Shown in pieces: positions 4,763-5,682 of a stretch of 5,682 bases of DNA. The notes beneath the pieces were generated by a model. The model was not told where the DNA came from and did not search any database. It worked only from the letters and a program-made list of their open reading frames with translations. A program made the position numbers and the translations under genes. The first letter of the stretch is position 1. The number at the start of each line of letters is the position of its first letter. This DNA is from JAFGFG01 sp964442905. GTDB lineage: Archaea > Aenigmatarchaeota > Aenigmatarchaeia > QMZP01 > JAFGSV01. The DNA lies in assembly GCA_964442905.1 (NCBI GenBank), contig CAYUBD010000051.1, positions 1 to 5,682 of the forward strand. The letters run 5' to 3'.

Positions 4763-5682
4763 ATGAAGATATGCTATCTATATCTGCACAGGATGGCAGG
4801 AAGGGGCTCAGGCAGGTACATGCAGTCGCTTCTCGCGTATTTTAAGGCCAAGCAACACACCATATCCGTTGTTGAGGGGATGCGTTCCAAGCTCAAGGTA
4901 CTGAAAGGACTCGACGTAAAGTACGTTCATTTCCCATTCCAGATACCCGTTTATCAGGGCAGGGCAGATGTCAAGAAGAACATCAAGATTTCAGGCATTC
5001 CGGATTCACAGCTTTTCAGCCTGATACGGAGGTTCGCTGAATGGGAGGTCAAGATAAACGAGAGGACACGCACAGACATTGCCCATGCGAATCACGTGAG
5101 CATACTCCCCTTTTCCGCATATCTGGCCAGGAAGATAAACAACGTGCCTTATGTAGTCACAGCACATGGCACAGGCATGCTGTCATCACTTGAAAACACG
5201 AGGAATTTCGAGATAGCCAAGATGGGACTGGATGAATCTGAAAAGGTGATAGCGAACAGCAAGTTCACCAAAAACGGACTCATGCAGGATTTCGGCGTCC
5301 AGAAAAACAAGATAAAGGTCATTTATCCGGGTGTTGACACATCGGTCTTCAAGCCCGTGAGCGAGAGGATCAAAAAGGCCGTAAAGAGGAAATATAACTG
5401 CAGCGGGAAGAAGATAGTTTTCTCTTCAGGTTTCTTTACCGAGGAGAAGGGTTTCCAGTACCTGCTGAAGGCTGCAAGCATCTACGAGAAGAAAGATCCG
5501 AACATAGTCACACTCATTACAGGACAAGGCGATTATCAGCCGGAGATGGAGAGGCTGATAAAGAAGTACAACCTCAAGAACACCAGAATACTGGGCTGGG
5601 TTCTTAGTAAGGATCTCATAAAGCTTTACAGCACGGCTGACCTCTTTGTCACGCCGTCCATATGGCATGAGCCGTTTGGACT
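4763..5682 (+). CDS. GT4-type (GT-B fold) glycosyltransferase, C-terminus cut by window edge
   Basis: The gene starts at ATG 4763 behind a strong Shine-Dalgarno sequence and is open to the right edge (306 complete codons), so the rest lies outside. The N-terminal acceptor domain has a glycine loop (GRGSGRY, 13-19), then DIAHANH (105-111), VVTAHGTG (131-138) and ANSKFT (164-169). The linker has VIYPGVDTSVFKP (186-198). The donor-binding domain has EEKG with Lys229, ITGQGD (252-257), LGWV (277-280) and ADLFVTPS (292-299). It reaches E303-P-F-G, the first Glu of the GT4 E-x7-E motif; the second Glu is beyond the edge. No membrane helix is visible, so it is probably cytoplasmic or peripheral. It transfers a nucleotide-activated sugar to an unknown acceptor, such as a lipid, glycan or small molecule. 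The usual Gly-Arg before the EKG motif appears here as Gly223-Phe224. Confidence 0.9.
   Translation, partial: MKICYLYLHRMAGRGSGRYMQSLLAYFKAKQHTISVVEGMRSKLKVLKGLDVKYVHFPFQIPVYQGRADVKKNIKISGIPDSQLFSLIRRFAEWEVKINERTRTDIAHANHVSILPFSAYLARKINNVPYVVTAHGTGMLSSLENTRNFEIAKMGLDESEKVIANSKFTKNGLMQDFGVQKNKIKVIYPGVDTSVFKPVSERIKKAVKRKYNCSGKKIVFSSGFFTEEKGFQYLLKAASIYEKKDPNIVTLITGQGDYQPEMERLIKKYNLKNTRILGWVLSKDLIKLYSTADLFVTPSIWHEPFG

Noticed and set aside
1..5682. CRISPR array, insertion sequence or prophage features
   Set aside because: No spaced direct repeats, terminal inverted repeats, transposase or integrase motifs were seen.

Overview
The window is archaeal. It carries an RNA polymerase subunit found in archaea and eukaryotes (Rpo10/RPB10) and a protein of the TATA-box-binding protein (TBP) fold. 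Most start codons sit about 25 bases after an AT-rich TATA-like box, either leaderless or behind a short leader with a GAGG/GGTG Shine-Dalgarno sequence. Genes are short, closely packed and often stand alone, which would fit a compact genome (a DPANN-type or Thermoplasmata-like lineage). The sequence alone does not settle the lineage.

Layout, left to right. (1) A 54-residue zinc-ribbon protein (82-246, +) converges with a long IMP dehydrogenase gene (252-1817, -). (2) An 81-bp divergent promoter region separates the IMP dehydrogenase gene from a gene for an exported protein of unknown family (1899-2678, +). (3) rpo10 (2736-2930, +) follows, then a perfect 9-bp hairpin and a 53-codon possible small gene (2944-3105, +) rich in short stem-loops. 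(4) A small, almost wholly hydrophobic membrane protein (3116-3451, -) is divergent, across only 40 bp, from an operon of a highly divergent TBP-like protein (3492-4052, +) and a stand-alone NAD(P)HX epimerase (4049-4645, +). The two operon genes overlap by 4 bases. (5) After an oligo-T stretch, a GT4-type glycosyltransferase starts at 4763 and runs off the right edge.

The genes do not form one pathway. IMP dehydrogenase serves GTP synthesis, NnrE repairs damaged nicotinamide cofactors, Rpo10 is part of the polymerase, and the glycosyltransferase presumably makes a surface glycan or glycolipid. The most interesting object is the TBP-like protein. The two-repeat TBP fold is clearly recognisable, but three of the four DNA-kinking phenylalanines and both central asparagines are replaced. 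Because its neighbours keep ordinary TATA-like boxes, a canonical TBP probably exists elsewhere in the genome, and this protein may be a paralog with a changed DNA-binding mode or none. A second point is that the IMP dehydrogenase resembles the Tritrichomonas foetus type more than the usual human/bacterial type.
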